A DNA stretch of 64,000 bases from an unicellular cyanobacterium SU2 (GCA_002110465.1 NEED01000049.1:310001-374000); one strand, 5' to 3'. Shown: positions 25,526 to 35,259, counted from the stretch's first letter. The notes: generated by a model from the letters alone, not told the origin. Translations and numbers: made by a program.

Positions 25526-26227
25526 CTAACGTCTACGTCGTTGAACCCTACGGGGATAATTTCTTTGAGACGTTCTTCTACCCTTTACTCCCCCTAGTTC
25601 ATCACTCACCTGAGTAAAAACATCCCGTCGTAAATAGGGGTATTCTCCTACCCAAAGGTTATGTTGTGGGAGATAGACATCTGTAACCTTGTCAATGCGA
25701 CTGAGATCTGGCTGTTTTGACAAAATTACCATTTCTGCAATATCTCCAGGGTTGATGACCTTATAAATGCGTTTGACAGGGGCTTTTATCCTAGCCCTGA
25801 ACCCTTGGCGATCGCCCACTTCGAGATTAATTCGCCGTTCTCGGTTCTCAATAATCACCAATTCTCCACGCTTGTTGACGGTTTGTTCTTCTCCCACAAT
25901 TTCTTCTGTGAGATAGACATCTAAGACTCGTCCCTGCCAAAATCCACTATAGGGAAGGCGACGATAACGGCTATTGCGTAAACTTGCCCAATAAACGGGA
26001 CTCCATAGCCAATATAATCCAGCAATGATATCAAAAATAAGTTTAACAGTTACGCCTCCTGGGCCTAGGAGTTTTCCGATTAACCAGAAGGTGGTAAGGG
26101 CAACCACAGAAATTAATAAGCGTCTTAATAAATCACGCGATCGCCCCCAACAAGAAGCATATTGCGCCCCTGTTGCAATGGCAGGAATAATTTCTTCAAA
26201 TGCTTGACGAGTTAGAGGGATCAACAT
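25526..26227 (-). CDS. conserved cyanobacterial membrane-associated protein
   Basis: A 233-residue protein of unknown function. Residues ~35-85 hold two hydrophobic segments (LLISVVALTTFWLIGKLLG and LIFDIIAGLYWLWSPVYWA). The remainder is a soluble beta-rich domain (GRVLDVYLTEEIVGEEQTVN to VYLPQHNLWVGEYPYLRRDV) followed by a strongly basic tail (RNYPRRVQRRRR). Homologues in cyanobacteria are sometimes labelled phosphate ABC transporter permease, but no permease signature is visible and the label looks doubtful. It stands alone between nupC (divergent) and the glycosyltransferase genes. Confidence 0.75.
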   Translation of the reverse strand: MLIPLTRQAFEEIIPAIATGAQYASCWGRSRDLLRRLLISVVALTTFWLIGKLLGPGGVTVKLIFDIIAGLYWLWSPVYWASLRNSRYRRLPYSGFWQGRVLDVYLTEEIVGEEQTVNKRGELVIIENRERRINLEVGDRQGFRARIKAPVKRIYKVINPGDIAEMVILSKQPDLSRIDKVTDVYLPQHNLWVGEYPYLRRDVFTQVSDELGGVKGRRTSQRNYPRRVQRRRR

Positions 26228-26487
26228 TTAAGTTTTGATGATTAGAAAATTTTACAATTCCTGAACTAATTATTCAACCTGAATTTATCTCAAAAATTAT
26301 TGTTTGACTCAGGTGATTGACTCAGGAGCAATTCAATCTTTTTTAAATTTAACACTTGATTGGACAATTTATTTCACTTCAATCTAGGATAGTAACCAAA
26401 TTGTCTAATTGATCTTAGTAATCATTATTTATAAGAACTGAATTATTTGCTATGATGCTACTGATTTAATTTCAGTATTATGATGAT

Positions 26488-27699
26488 ATGATGGCACATC
26501 TAATTTCTCTAGTGGGACTTCTGGTTTTTTTAGGAATCGGGTATTTCCTTTCAGTTAACCGTCAAGCTATTCGTTGGCAAACAGTCCTTTGGGGGTTGGC
26601 TTTGCAGTTATTTTTAGGGGTTTTTATTCTTAAAACTCCTATGGGGTTAGCTTTTTTTGAATTCGTTGGTCAACTATTCCAACAGTTGATCAATTTCTCA
26701 GATGTGGGAGCAAAGTTTGTCTTTGGAGATAATTTTCAAGATCATTTTATTGCCTTTAAAGTTCTTCCTAGTATTATTTTTATGTCTTCTCTAATTACGA
26801 TTCTTTATTACTATCAAATTTTACCCCGATTTATTAGTGGTATTAGTTGGATAATGATCCGTACAATGAAAACCTCTGGGGCTGAATCTTTTAGCTGTGC
26901 TGCCAATATTTTCGCGGGTATGACGGAATCTGCATTAATGGTTAAACCCTATATTAGCTCCCTAACAATGTCAGAATTACACGCGCTTATGACAGGAGGG
27001 TTTGCGACGATTGCTGGTAGCGTTATGGTGGCTTATATGGCGATGGGAATTTCCCCTACCCATTTAATTTCTGCATCGGTTATGTCGGCTCCAGCAGCGT
27101 TAGCTATTTCTAAGATAATGTATCCTGAAACCGATAAATCTGAAACCCTAGGACAAACTGATTTTACTGTAAAAAACTCCCATGCTAATGCTATTGATGC
27201 TGCTACTGTTGGAGCATTAGAAGGCATGAAGTTAGCCTTGAATGTAGCAGCAATGTTAATTGCAATTTTAGGATTAGTCGCCTTAATTAATGCAATTTTA
27301 GGGGCAATAGGAAACCCAATAGGATTATCTCAATTATCTTTAGAATGGCTCTTATCTTATATTATGTTTCCCGTGTCTTGGTTAATGGGAATTCCTTGGG
27401 AAGATTGCTCAACTGTGGGAGTTTTATTAGGCAAAAAAACTATCCTTAATGAATTTATTGCTTACCTTGATTTACAAGAATTAGTCACTCAACAAAAGAT
27501 TTCCCAACGGGGTCAAATTATTGCGACTTATGCGTTGTGTAGTTTTGCGAATTTAGGATCAATTGGGATTCAAATTGGAGGAATTAGTGCGATCGCTCCT
27601 AACCGTCAACAAGATCTGGCTAATTTAGGAATTCGCACCATGATCGCTGGATTGTTAGCTGGTTTTATGACAGCTTGTATTGCCGGTCTATTATTATAA
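26488..27699 (+). CDS. concentrative nucleoside transporter (NupC family)
   Basis: A 403-residue polytopic membrane protein of the CNT family, which couples nucleoside uptake to H+ or Na+. Family segments include the N-terminal Trp/Arg region NRQAIRWQTVLWGLALQLFL, GAESFSCAANIFAGMTESAL with the nucleoside/cation-binding Gly-x-x-x-Glu pattern, and the late SFANLGSIGIQIGGI and RTMIAGLLAGFMTACIA helices. Adjacent ATG codons at 26488 and 26491 are both possible. It is a single gene between two divergent or unrelated neighbours. Confidence 0.93.
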   Translation: MMAHLISLVGLLVFLGIGYFLSVNRQAIRWQTVLWGLALQLFLGVFILKTPMGLAFFEFVGQLFQQLINFSDVGAKFVFGDNFQDHFIAFKVLPSIIFMSSLITILYYYQILPRFISGISWIMIRTMKTSGAESFSCAANIFAGMTESALMVKPYISSLTMSELHALMTGGFATIAGSVMVAYMAMGISPTHLISASVMSAPAALAISKIMYPETDKSETLGQTDFTVKNSHANAIDAATVGALEGMKLALNVAAMLIAILGLVALINAILGAIGNPIGLSQLSLEWLLSYIMFPVSWLMGIPWEDCSTVGVLLGKKTILNEFIAYLDLQELVTQQKISQRGQIIATYALCSFANLGSIGIQIGGISAIAPNRQQDLANLGIRTMIAGLLAGFMTACIAGLLL

Positions 27700-27923
27700 T
27701 TCCTGTTTTTCACAGGGCATAAATTTTTAGTTATTATACATAATAATGTAATTAATTATACAGAATCACTAAAAGTGTAACTAATTTCAGTAGAATTTAG
27801 CTAATTTTCTACATAATTCCCCTTAAGTAGACCAGAAATACTCTAACTTTTCTAGCATTTTGGGACTGACATCACCCCTAGACCTTTTATAAGATAAAGG
27901 TAATCAAGGAAAGGGGGTTCAAG

Positions 27924-28115
27924 ATGTTTAAGACTACTACCGAGATTATTAACCCCCGCAACTATATTATTGCTGCTGCTGGTGTGATGTTTCTTAGCGT
28001 AGGATTAACAGAAGTTTTCAAGGATACTGACATGGTACAACAAGACTTTTGCTACAACTACGGACGCAATATAACTGCGGAATTAATAACCTATAGCCAA
28101 AGATTTGATCGTTAG
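27924..28115 (+). CDS. small single-span membrane protein of unknown function
   Basis: A 63-residue protein with a purine-rich ribosome binding site (AAGGAAAGGGGG) just upstream of its ATG. It contains one hydrophobic helix (YIIAAAGVMFLSVGLTEVF, residues ~14-32) and a polar C-terminal tail with one cysteine (DMVQQDFCYNYGRNITAE). A rho-independent terminator lies 130 bases after the stop, consistent with a short monocistronic transcript. No family recognised. Confidence 0.65.
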   Translation: MFKTTTEIINPRNYIIAAAGVMFLSVGLTEVFKDTDMVQQDFCYNYGRNITAELITYSQRFDR

Positions 28116-28244
28116 TGAGTTATATCATTTCTTCCCAAGTTGACTACAGATGATTAAGAGAAAGGGTGAGGAGATAGATCATTTTAGTAGCATCATGTTC
28201 AAGATTTTGATAGTAATCACGAGACTAACAAGTTTCTCTTACTT

Positions 28245-28269
28245 AACCCTGCTATTCTGCGGGGTTTTT
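28245..28269 (+). terminator. rho-independent terminator
   Basis: AACCCTGC (28245-28252) pairs with GCGGGGTT (28259-28266) around a six-base loop, with one G-U pair, followed by a T run. It ends the 27924 transcript before convergent polA. Confidence 0.75.
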
Positions 28270-28350
28270 CTCATCAGAAATATATTTTTGCAGCTTTCTT
28301 CAGCTTCAGACATAAAAAGAATTAACCGTTTTAATTTATCCCCATCATTT

Positions 28351-31275
28351 CTATTTTGCTTGCATCCAGTTTTTACCTGAATGAATTTCAACTACTAAAG
28401 GAACTGTTAAGGTAACAGCATTTTCCATAGTTTGTTTAATTTTGGTTTGTAATTCCTCCCATTCCTCTGGGGGAACTTCAAAGACTAATTCATCATGAAC
28501 TTGTAATAATAAGTTTGCTTGATAATAACTTAGAATTTTTTGGATTTTAATCATAGCAACTTTGATAATATCAGCACTTGATCCTTGAATAGGTGCATTA
28601 GCAGCAGCACGCAATAATTGAGCATCGGTATAGTTAATATTTAAGTCCCTTAGATTAATGCTGTCTGGATCACTTCCCTTAAGCTTTTGTAAACTGTCTG
28701 TGATAAAATTAAAATAACGTCTTCTTCCTAAAATAGTCGTAACAAATCCCTTAGTGATCGCTTCTTTTTTCATCCTTTCTAAATAGTCAAATACCCTCGC
28801 ATATCGCTGACGATATTTATTAATAAATGTTTTTCCTTCTGCCACGGTAACCCCTGCTTCTCTGGCAAATCTTTGCGCTCCCATCCCATAGATTACTCCA
28901 AAGTTAATCGTTTTTCCTAGATTCCTTTCTTCTGGGGTAATGGTTTCTTTATCAAATAATAGTTTAGCGGTGACACTATGGACATCTTGACTATTACGAT
29001 ATGCTTCTAATAAGACGGGTTCTTGACTTAAATGTGCTAAGATTCTTAGTTCAATTTGAGAATAATCTGCTGAGACTAATAACCAGTTTTCTTGAGGAAT
29101 AAATGCTTGTCTAATTTTACGTGAAAATTCAGTGCGAATGGGAATATTTTGTAAGTTAGGATTTGAAGAGGATAACCTTCCTGTTGCTGTTACGGTTTGA
29201 TTAAAATTTGTATGAATTCTCTTGGTATCATCCCGAACTAATGCAGGTAAAGCATCTACATAGGTTGATTTTAATTTAGATAGGGTTCGATATTCTAGAA
29301 TATGATCAATAATCGGATGATCTCCTTGTAGCTTTTCTAGGGTAGCATGATCGGTAGAATATCCAGTTTTGGTTTTACGGGATTTTTTGCGATTTAATTC
29401 CAGTTTTTCAAAAAGAATTTCTCCCAGTTGTTTGGGAGAACCTATATTGAATTTTTCTCCTGCTTCTTGATATGCTTGTTGTTCAATCAATTCTAAGTCT
29501 TGTTGTAATTGTTGAGACAATTCTTGTAAATAATCAGTATCGATACAAACTCCTGTATCTTCCATTAATGCTAAGACTGGTTCTAGGGGTTGTTCAACTT
29601 CTATGAGTAATTTTTTCAACGGTTCAACTAAGCTTAATTCTTCTTGTAATTTACTGACTAATAAATAAGTAGCATACGCATCCATTCCACAATAATTTGC
29701 TACAGTTTTAATATCTAAACTGGCAATGGTTTTTCCTTTAGCAATTCCTAATTCTTTATAGCTTTGGGAACTAATTCCCGCTAAATACCGATGACATAAA
29801 TCACTTAGATTATGACTCATTTCAGGATGCAAAACATAACTGGCTAACATCGTATCAAAAACCACACCAGTTAGTTTAATTTCTTGATGGTGTAAAACCA
29901 GTCGATCAAACTTAGTATTCTGGAATGCTTTGGGATATTGATCACTTTCTAAAATTGGTCGTAATTTTTCTAAAACTAATTTTTTTTCGAGTTGGTTTCC
30001 TTTTTTATGTCCTGTAGGAATATAAGCGATATCTGTGGATTTATCCCCCCAACAACAGCCAATTCCTACTAATTCAGCATCTCTCGGTTTTAAAGATGTT
30101 GTTTCAGTATCCCAAGCAATGGGATGTTGAGGATTTATAGATTCTTTTAGTCGGTTAATTAAGTGGTTTAATTGCTCTAAATTGGTAATAATTGCAGGCT
30201 TTATTGCTGATGGAGTTAGGATCTTTTGAGTAACTGATTTTACAGAACTTTCAACCAACTTTTGCTCAGAAAATAAAGAGAGTTGCTGCGGTTCATCTGT
30301 GTTTTGAATTTGTGGTATTTCTTGATAAACAGGTTGAGTTTTTCCGCCAAACCGTTCTTGAAGTTGATTGATTTGCTTTAAAAATTTATTGAGTTCTAGT
30401 TTTTGGAATATTGTTTGTAGAGAAGACAGATTAAATCCTTTCAACTGACACTGACTTAAATCAATTTCAATTGGAACATTAGTAATTATTTCAGCCAAAT
30501 AACGAGAATGTTCTGCTTCTTTCATCCCTTCCTTTAATTTTTTATTAGTCGCACCTTTTATCTGAGTTAGATTACTATAAATTTCTGCGAGATTACCATA
30601 TTCTTTTAATAATTTAACGGCGGTTTTGTCTCCAATTCCCTTAACCCCTGGAATACTATCAGATTTATCTCCGCACAAGGCTTTATAATCAATGACTTGA
30701 GTCGGTTTAATCCCTAATTTTGCTTCTACTGCTTCAGAATTAAATTCTGTATAACCTTCAGATGATGAACTTTTTACTGCATTCCTTTCTAAATATAAAA
30801 CACTAATATTTTTGCTTTCATCAACCAATTGAAAAAGATCGCGATCGCCGCTAACAATTTTAACTTGATATCCAGCTTGACTCCCTTGGTATGCTAGGGT
30901 TCCGAGTACATCATCGGCTTCATAACCTGGAGAAGTGACAATGGTTATATTTAAAGCCTTTAATAATTCTTGGAGATTGTCAACATCAACAATAAAATCT
31001 TCGGGAGTTTCTGGACGATCTGCCTTGTAATTTCCATCAGCTTCATGGCGAAAAGTCGGTTCTCGTCGATCAAAAGCAATGGCTAAATATTGAGGTTGCT
31101 CAGATGTAATTACTTGAATTAATGAATTGAGAAATCCAAAACAAACACTGGTAGGAATTCCTGTGGAGGTACGCAACGGACCCGTTCTTGCTTTAGCGAA
31201 GGCATAATAGGCACGAAATGCCAGAGAATGACCATCAATAATAATAAAAAGCGGTAAAGATTTCTGCTGTTGCAT
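28351..31275 (-). CDS. polA: DNA polymerase I
   Basis: A 974-residue family A polymerase used in repair and Okazaki fragment processing. Residues 1-~290 are the 5'-3' nuclease (DGHSLAFRAYYAF, YEADDVLGTLA, GDKSDSIPGVKGIGDKTAVK). Residues ~370-560 are the proofreading domain with WDTETTSL, whose D-x-E pair is intact, and FQNTKFDRLVL. The polymerase domain shows motif A SADYSQIELRILAHLS, the O helix RNLGKTINFGVIYGMGAQRF and motif C LQVHDELVFEVP. Start and length are normal. It lies opposite murT, with a 278-base gap between the starts. Confidence 0.97.
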   Translation of the reverse strand: MQQQKSLPLFIIIDGHSLAFRAYYAFAKARTGPLRTSTGIPTSVCFGFLNSLIQVITSEQPQYLAIAFDRREPTFRHEADGNYKADRPETPEDFIVDVDNLQELLKALNITIVTSPGYEADDVLGTLAYQGSQAGYQVKIVSGDRDLFQLVDESKNISVLYLERNAVKSSSSEGYTEFNSEAVEAKLGIKPTQVIDYKALCGDKSDSIPGVKGIGDKTAVKLLKEYGNLAEIYSNLTQIKGATNKKLKEGMKEAEHSRYLAEIITNVPIEIDLSQCQLKGFNLSSLQTIFQKLELNKFLKQINQLQERFGGKTQPVYQEIPQIQNTDEPQQLSLFSEQKLVESSVKSVTQKILTPSAIKPAIITNLEQLNHLINRLKESINPQHPIAWDTETTSLKPRDAELVGIGCCWGDKSTDIAYIPTGHKKGNQLEKKLVLEKLRPILESDQYPKAFQNTKFDRLVLHHQEIKLTGVVFDTMLASYVLHPEMSHNLSDLCHRYLAGISSQSYKELGIAKGKTIASLDIKTVANYCGMDAYATYLLVSKLQEELSLVEPLKKLLIEVEQPLEPVLALMEDTGVCIDTDYLQELSQQLQQDLELIEQQAYQEAGEKFNIGSPKQLGEILFEKLELNRKKSRKTKTGYSTDHATLEKLQGDHPIIDHILEYRTLSKLKSTYVDALPALVRDDTKRIHTNFNQTVTATGRLSSSNPNLQNIPIRTEFSRKIRQAFIPQENWLLVSADYSQIELRILAHLSQEPVLLEAYRNSQDVHSVTAKLLFDKETITPEERNLGKTINFGVIYGMGAQRFAREAGVTVAEGKTFINKYRQRYARVFDYLERMKKEAITKGFVTTILGRRRYFNFITDSLQKLKGSDPDSINLRDLNINYTDAQLLRAAANAPIQGSSADIIKVAMIKIQKILSYYQANLLLQVHDELVFEVPPEEWEELQTKIKQTMENAVTLTVPLVVEIHSGKNWMQAK

Positions 31276-31607
31276 ACCGAATTTTTTTTGATTACACTTC
31301 TCTAAGTTTAACTTATTTTTTGCTTTCTTGATTTTTTCAAAATTAACCCGTAATTTTTTTTAATAAAAAAGGAGTTTCAACTGTTATTAATATAATTATT
31401 TTCAGGTTTTGATAAGGGGAAAACTCTAAAGACCAAAGTTAAAAAATCAAGGAAAAACATACAAAAAACTTGGCTTTGGAACTTAACTTACCCTGATTGA
31501 TTCTAACAAGCTAGAAGCTTGTGTTACTGAGTTATTAATAAACTCTCTTCACAATGTTCCTTCTATGGTTCATAATTCAGAGAACAGATATTAATTGTAA
31601 AAGACTG

Positions 31608-32954
31608 ATGAATCAAGTTGATCGCCTTCGTTTGGGGTTAGCGGTAGCGGTGGCTAAGACAGTCACGGCGGGGGTTCGCTTGTTAAATTTAGGGGCGGCT
31701 AGTGTTTTACCTGGAGCAATTGCCCGTCGTTTCCATCCCAAACTATTATCCTTGCTGTGTGAACAAGTCAAACAAGGGGTCATCCTGGTGGTGGGAACTA
31801 ATGGAAAAACCACCACATCCCTATTGTTACGAACCATTTTAGAGGATCAAGGGTCAAAGGTTGCCCATAATGACACGGGTGCTAATTTAATTAATGGCTT
31901 AGTAACTGCCCTTTTAGGTAATACTAATTTGATTGGTCAATTAACAGCCGATTATGCCATTTTAGAAGTAGATGAAAATATCTTGCCTTTACTGCTCAAA
32001 GAATGCCAACCTCGACTTATTTTAGGGTTAAATTTATTTCGAGATCAACTTGATCGCTATGGAGAAGTTGACACCATTAGTCAACGATGGCAAACGGCGA
32101 TCGCTCCCCTTGCTTCTGACACGACTATTGTCCTTAATGCTGATGATCCAACTCTCTCCTATTTGGGGCAACAATTATCCCAAAAAGTACGTTACTTTGG
32201 CTTAAGTGAAACTTCTTTATATCTTGAGGAAATCCCTCACGCTGTCGATTCAATTTACTGTCCTCGCTGTGGTCATCCTCTCGATTATCAAGGCGTTTAT
32301 CTCTCTCATTTAGGAGATTTTAATTGTCCAAGTTGTGGATTTACGAAAAGTAAAACTGCTTTTTCCAGTGAAGCCTGGCCACAAATTCTAATTGGAGTTT
32401 ACAACAAATATAATACTTTGGCAGCCGGATTAGTCGCTCAAGAATTAGGTATTGAAACCTCTAAGATTTTTAATAGCATTAAAGACTTTAGAGCAGCTTT
32501 TGGAAGGGCAGAAGAATTAAGGATTGAAGGTCAACATATCCGTATTTTATTGTCAAAAAATCCCGTTGGCATGAATGAAACAATTCGTGCTGTTAATGAC
32601 TTGAAAGTAACAGGAAAAGCCTCGACAACCTTGATGGTTTTAAACGATCGCATCCCCGATGGAACCGATGTGTCTTGGATTTGGGATGTGGATACGGAAA
32701 AATTAGTTAATTTAGGGGGAACTTTAATTGTTAGTGGTGATCGCGTCTATGATATGGCACTACGATTAAAATACAGCCAAGAAACCCTTCCTAATTCTCA
32801 AAATCCGCTTAAATTAGTCGTCAAAGAAGACTTAAAAGAAGCCATTCAAACTGCTTTAACCTTGACTCCTTCCGACGAAACTTTACATATTATCCCGACC
32901 TATTCTGCTATGTTAGAGGTGCGAGGGATTTTAACGGGTCGTCAAATTCTCTAA
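31608..32954 (+). CDS. murT: Mur ligase family protein MurT (lipid II isoglutaminyl synthase subunit)
   Basis: A 448-residue Mur-ligase-like protein. With GatD, MurT amidates the D-Glu of lipid II. The ATG at 31608 gives MNQVDRLRLGLAVAVAKTVT; an in-frame ATG 18 codons upstream is less typical. The ATP-binding motif GTNGKTTTSLLLRTIL is clear. A four-cysteine zinc ribbon (CPRCGHPLDYQG ... CPSCGF) interrupts the central domain, as in characterised MurT. The C-terminal DUF1727-like region contains NPVGMNETI and NDRIPDGTDVSWIWDVD. The partner gene gatD, commonly adjacent, is not found next to it in this window. Confidence 0.9.
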   Translation: MNQVDRLRLGLAVAVAKTVTAGVRLLNLGAASVLPGAIARRFHPKLLSLLCEQVKQGVILVVGTNGKTTTSLLLRTILEDQGSKVAHNDTGANLINGLVTALLGNTNLIGQLTADYAILEVDENILPLLLKECQPRLILGLNLFRDQLDRYGEVDTISQRWQTAIAPLASDTTIVLNADDPTLSYLGQQLSQKVRYFGLSETSLYLEEIPHAVDSIYCPRCGHPLDYQGVYLSHLGDFNCPSCGFTKSKTAFSSEAWPQILIGVYNKYNTLAAGLVAQELGIETSKIFNSIKDFRAAFGRAEELRIEGQHIRILLSKNPVGMNETIRAVNDLKVTGKASTTLMVLNDRIPDGTDVSWIWDVDTEKLVNLGGTLIVSGDRVYDMALRLKYSQETLPNSQNPLKLVVKEDLKEAIQTALTLTPSDETLHIIPTYSAMLEVRGILTGRQIL

Positions 32955-33316
32955 ATAAATTAGTTAAACTTATTATTTGTTCTAGAAAGATTTGAATAAT
33001 AAAATTGAATGCTTAAGATTTCACTAAATCCCCTGTCTATAATTGAGATTTTTTTGAACGTATTTACAGGGCGGAACCCATTTGGTATCATAGGTACACA
33101 GGTGATATGTTGCCCTAATCTTGGTTGTTTTAAGCTAGAAAATGACGCAACCCTGATGAAACCGTTGTTCTCAGACGAATTTTTTGACTTTTGCTCAGCA
33201 AGAAAGTCTCTTTGGGAAAACTCTTTGTGAATAGTACAGATAGTCTACCCTTGACAAAATAGAGGATTTGTGGGTTTAAGGGTTGATAACCTAACCATAA
33301 TTGTTTCTTTAACCTT

Positions 33317-33482
33317 TGTGGAAAACTAGGGAAAACTTGTGGAAAATAGCAAAAGTCTTAAAGAAGAGTAAATGTCTTCAACCGATAATTGGTCAACCAC
33401 CAAAGCCGATTAATCCTAATTTTCTTTTTTTGACAGATTAACGAATTATTTTATGGTTTAACCCGATCAAATCTGTGGAAAA
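33317..33482 (+). promoter_or_regulatory. cluster of three DnaA-box-like nonamers
   Basis: TGTGGAAAA occurs three times in the same orientation at 33317-33325, 33338-33346 and 33474-33482; its complement TTTTCCACA is the DnaA box form reported for cyanobacterial origins. The surrounding gap (32955-33496) lacks a credible gene and is AT-rich between the second and third boxes. It could be part of oriC, a DnaA-titration site or a DnaA-regulated promoter, but no dnaA or dnaN is nearby. Confidence 0.45.
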
Positions 33483-33496
33483 ACCTTTTAAACTCC

Positions 33497-34159
33497 TTAT
33501 AATAGTCCTCGATAACGAATAAAAAGTAAAATAACAGCCCAAGAACCCAAAGCCACTTTGATAGCGACCAAAATATTAAGCAACGGAATAACCCCACCAC
33601 TGAGAAGAGTCCCTAATACGCCTTGGGGTAATTCCCAGCCAATGAGCGTGATAACTCCTAAGAGAATAAAAACTAAAACCGAAACCTTTTCCCAGATAGC
33701 CGCATTCCATTGTTTATAAATAGCCTCCATCCACTCAGAGTTGGAGGTAATAGCGATTAAACCGATCGCTGTTCCCCCGGCCACTCCGGCTGCAAAGCCA
33801 CCACCTGGACTAAGATGTCCGCGAATAGCCAACTCAATACTAACGATCGCAGAAATAGTTGCCCCCAAACGGGCCAAAACAATAGAAGGGCGATCGCTAA
33901 ATTGATAAACCGTTTTCATAGGTGTTTCGTTCCCTAAAAGAAACCCAACCCCCAAAACCGCGATAGTAAATACCACCACTTCAAAAATCGTGTCATAAAG
34001 GCGATTTCTAAAAATGATGCCAGAAACTGCATTAGGAACCCCACTATCAGCAACTATCGTCTCAACAATCGAAATTCCCTCCCACTCTTGTGCTGGATTG
34101 GGCATAATTAGCATTTTGACGAATAATACCAGTCCTGCCGCCATATAGACCCATTTCAT
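33497..34159 (-). CDS. Mrp/Mnh antiporter subunit B
   Basis: A 220-residue membrane subunit of the multisubunit Na+/H+ antiporter. The MrpB signature GHLSPGGGFAAGVAGG lies near residue 115, with helices before and after it (VVVFTIAVLGVGFLLG, VLVFILLGVITLIGW, VALGSWAVILLFIRY). It is the last gene of the minus-strand mrp operon and its start overlaps the preceding gene end. The N-terminal extension of ~75 residues resembles cyanobacterial MrpB-like proteins. Confidence 0.9.
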   Translation of the reverse strand: MKWVYMAAGLVLFVKMLIMPNPAQEWEGISIVETIVADSGVPNAVSGIIFRNRLYDTIFEVVVFTIAVLGVGFLLGNETPMKTVYQFSDRPSIVLARLGATISAIVSIELAIRGHLSPGGGFAAGVAGGTAIGLIAITSNSEWMEAIYKQWNAAIWEKVSVLVFILLGVITLIGWELPQGVLGTLLSGGVIPLLNILVAIKVALGSWAVILLFIRYRGLL

Positions 34160-34719
34160 TAATGTTTATCCTCCACATTTGATAAATTCTCATACATCAG
34201 GGTAGTTACCGGTGAGGTTAACTCACTTTTAAAGATCTCAAAGAGACGATGAACCCGAATAACTGTGTGATAAGGGCGATCGCTATCTAAAGTTTCTTGT
34301 TTGGATGGGGTACAAGTAGCGTGAAGGTCTTTAGCCATTAATGCTGATTCTAAGGCTTTTTTATGGGGATATTCAACTAATTCTAGACGTAAATGATATT
34401 TATTAATAACTTTTCTCACATTAGCAATCAGTTCTTTCAAATGATCATCTTGATCTCCTTCGACCCCTTCAAGAATTCCCAGACGCATCACCAGGGAGGA
34501 ACGAACCGCGACTACATAAAGGGTAATAGCCAGCATTGTCCCCACTAACGCTTCAGTTAAAGCTACATCAGCTGCCCCTAAAACCCCATAGACTAAGGCA
34601 GCCACTGCCCCTAAAATCGCCCTAATCACTAAAGCATGATAGGGATTGATTTCAAAGACCAACATCAAAGCGGTTAAGGGTAGTAAAGCGACGATCACAT
34701 AGGTGTAATTATCAATCAT
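34159..34719 (-). CDS. Mrp antiporter MbhD-like subunit (DUF4040)
   Basis: A 186-residue protein. Residues 1-~95 contain three membrane helices matching the MbhD/DUF4040 unit that in canonical systems is part of the MrpA C terminus (VIRAILGAVAALVYGVLGAA, ALTEALVGTMLAITLYVVAV). The C-terminal ~90 residues are a soluble extension (LKELIANVRKVINKYHLRLE onward) of unknown role. It overlaps mnhG by four bases upstream and mnhB by one base downstream, so all are translationally coupled. Confidence 0.85.
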   Translation of the reverse strand: MIDNYTYVIVALLPLTALMLVFEINPYHALVIRAILGAVAALVYGVLGAADVALTEALVGTMLAITLYVVAVRSSLVMRLGILEGVEGDQDDHLKELIANVRKVINKYHLRLELVEYPHKKALESALMAKDLHATCTPSKQETLDSDRPYHTVIRVHRLFEIFKSELTSPVTTLMYENLSNVEDKH

Positions 34720-34991
34720 TGTTTTTCCCCTTCACTCGAACAATAGGCTAAGACATATCCTAATACCGTATTCCAAATAGCTAAGGTAATAATTGCCAGT
34801 AGCAATAAAGGCCACTCACTGGGAATTTTTAATAATAAACCAACAACGATAGTCATTGAACCCAAAGTATCAGCCACAGATAGACTATGGAGTTTAAATA
34901 AGACTGATCGATGACCAATGAGAGGGAAAGTTCCCCAAAACCAAAAGATAATCCCAATTACAAGAAAACTGTAGCTTAAAATATCAATCAT
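34716..34991 (-). CDS. Mrp/Mnh antiporter subunit G
   Basis: A 91-residue subunit with three membrane helices. The segments FWFWGTFPLIGHRSVLFKLH and VADTLGSMTIVVGLLLKIPS correspond to the conserved MrpG region around the helix-1/helix-2 loop. It overlaps mnhF and the MbhD-like gene by four bases each, indicating tight coupling in the operon. Confidence 0.9.
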   Translation of the reverse strand: MIDILSYSFLVIGIIFWFWGTFPLIGHRSVLFKLHSLSVADTLGSMTIVVGLLLKIPSEWPLLLLAIITLAIWNTVLGYVLAYCSSEGEKQ

Positions 34992-35239
34992 ACTTCGTTT
35001 AACCGTTTAATTAAATGTGCCAGTAACATTAATCCGGCATTACCCACACTAAGAATAATAACTGCAACGACCCCAATAGACCAATCATCGCGCAAAACCG
35101 AGACGACCAGGATCATAATTGAGGTTTTCGTAGCAATACTCGCAAAAGCTAACATTTTCTGCCAGATATCATCATCCTGCCAAGCTTCATAAATAGGGAT
35201 GAGTAACGCCAAAATCATCGCAATAAGAATTGAGTCCAT
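34988..35239 (-). CDS. Mrp/Mnh antiporter subunit F
   Basis: A small three-helix MrpF subunit (83 residues from ATG 35239: MDSILIAMILALLIPIYEAW). The frame can be extended to a TTG at 35263, but that codon lies in a tandem heptamer repeat and has no ribosome binding site, so the internal ATG is preferred; neither start is decided by a Shine-Dalgarno. The conserved ATKTSIMILVVSVLRDDWSI segment is present. It overlaps mnhG by four bases. Confidence 0.85.
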   Translation of the reverse strand: MDSILIAMILALLIPIYEAWQDDDIWQKMLAFASIATKTSIMILVVSVLRDDWSIGVVAVIILSVGNAGLMLLAHLIKRLNEV

Positions 35240-35259
35240 GGAGATAAATATTTTATCGA

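Noticed and set aside
28150-28380. Plus-strand 76-codon frame overlapping the polA 3' end
   Set aside because: It runs through the terminator at 28245 and into antisense of polA, and has no ribosome binding site or family resemblance.
33009-33230. Plus-strand 73-codon frame after murT
   Set aside because: Composition is not protein-like, no ribosome binding site, and it is not recognisable as GatD or any other partner.
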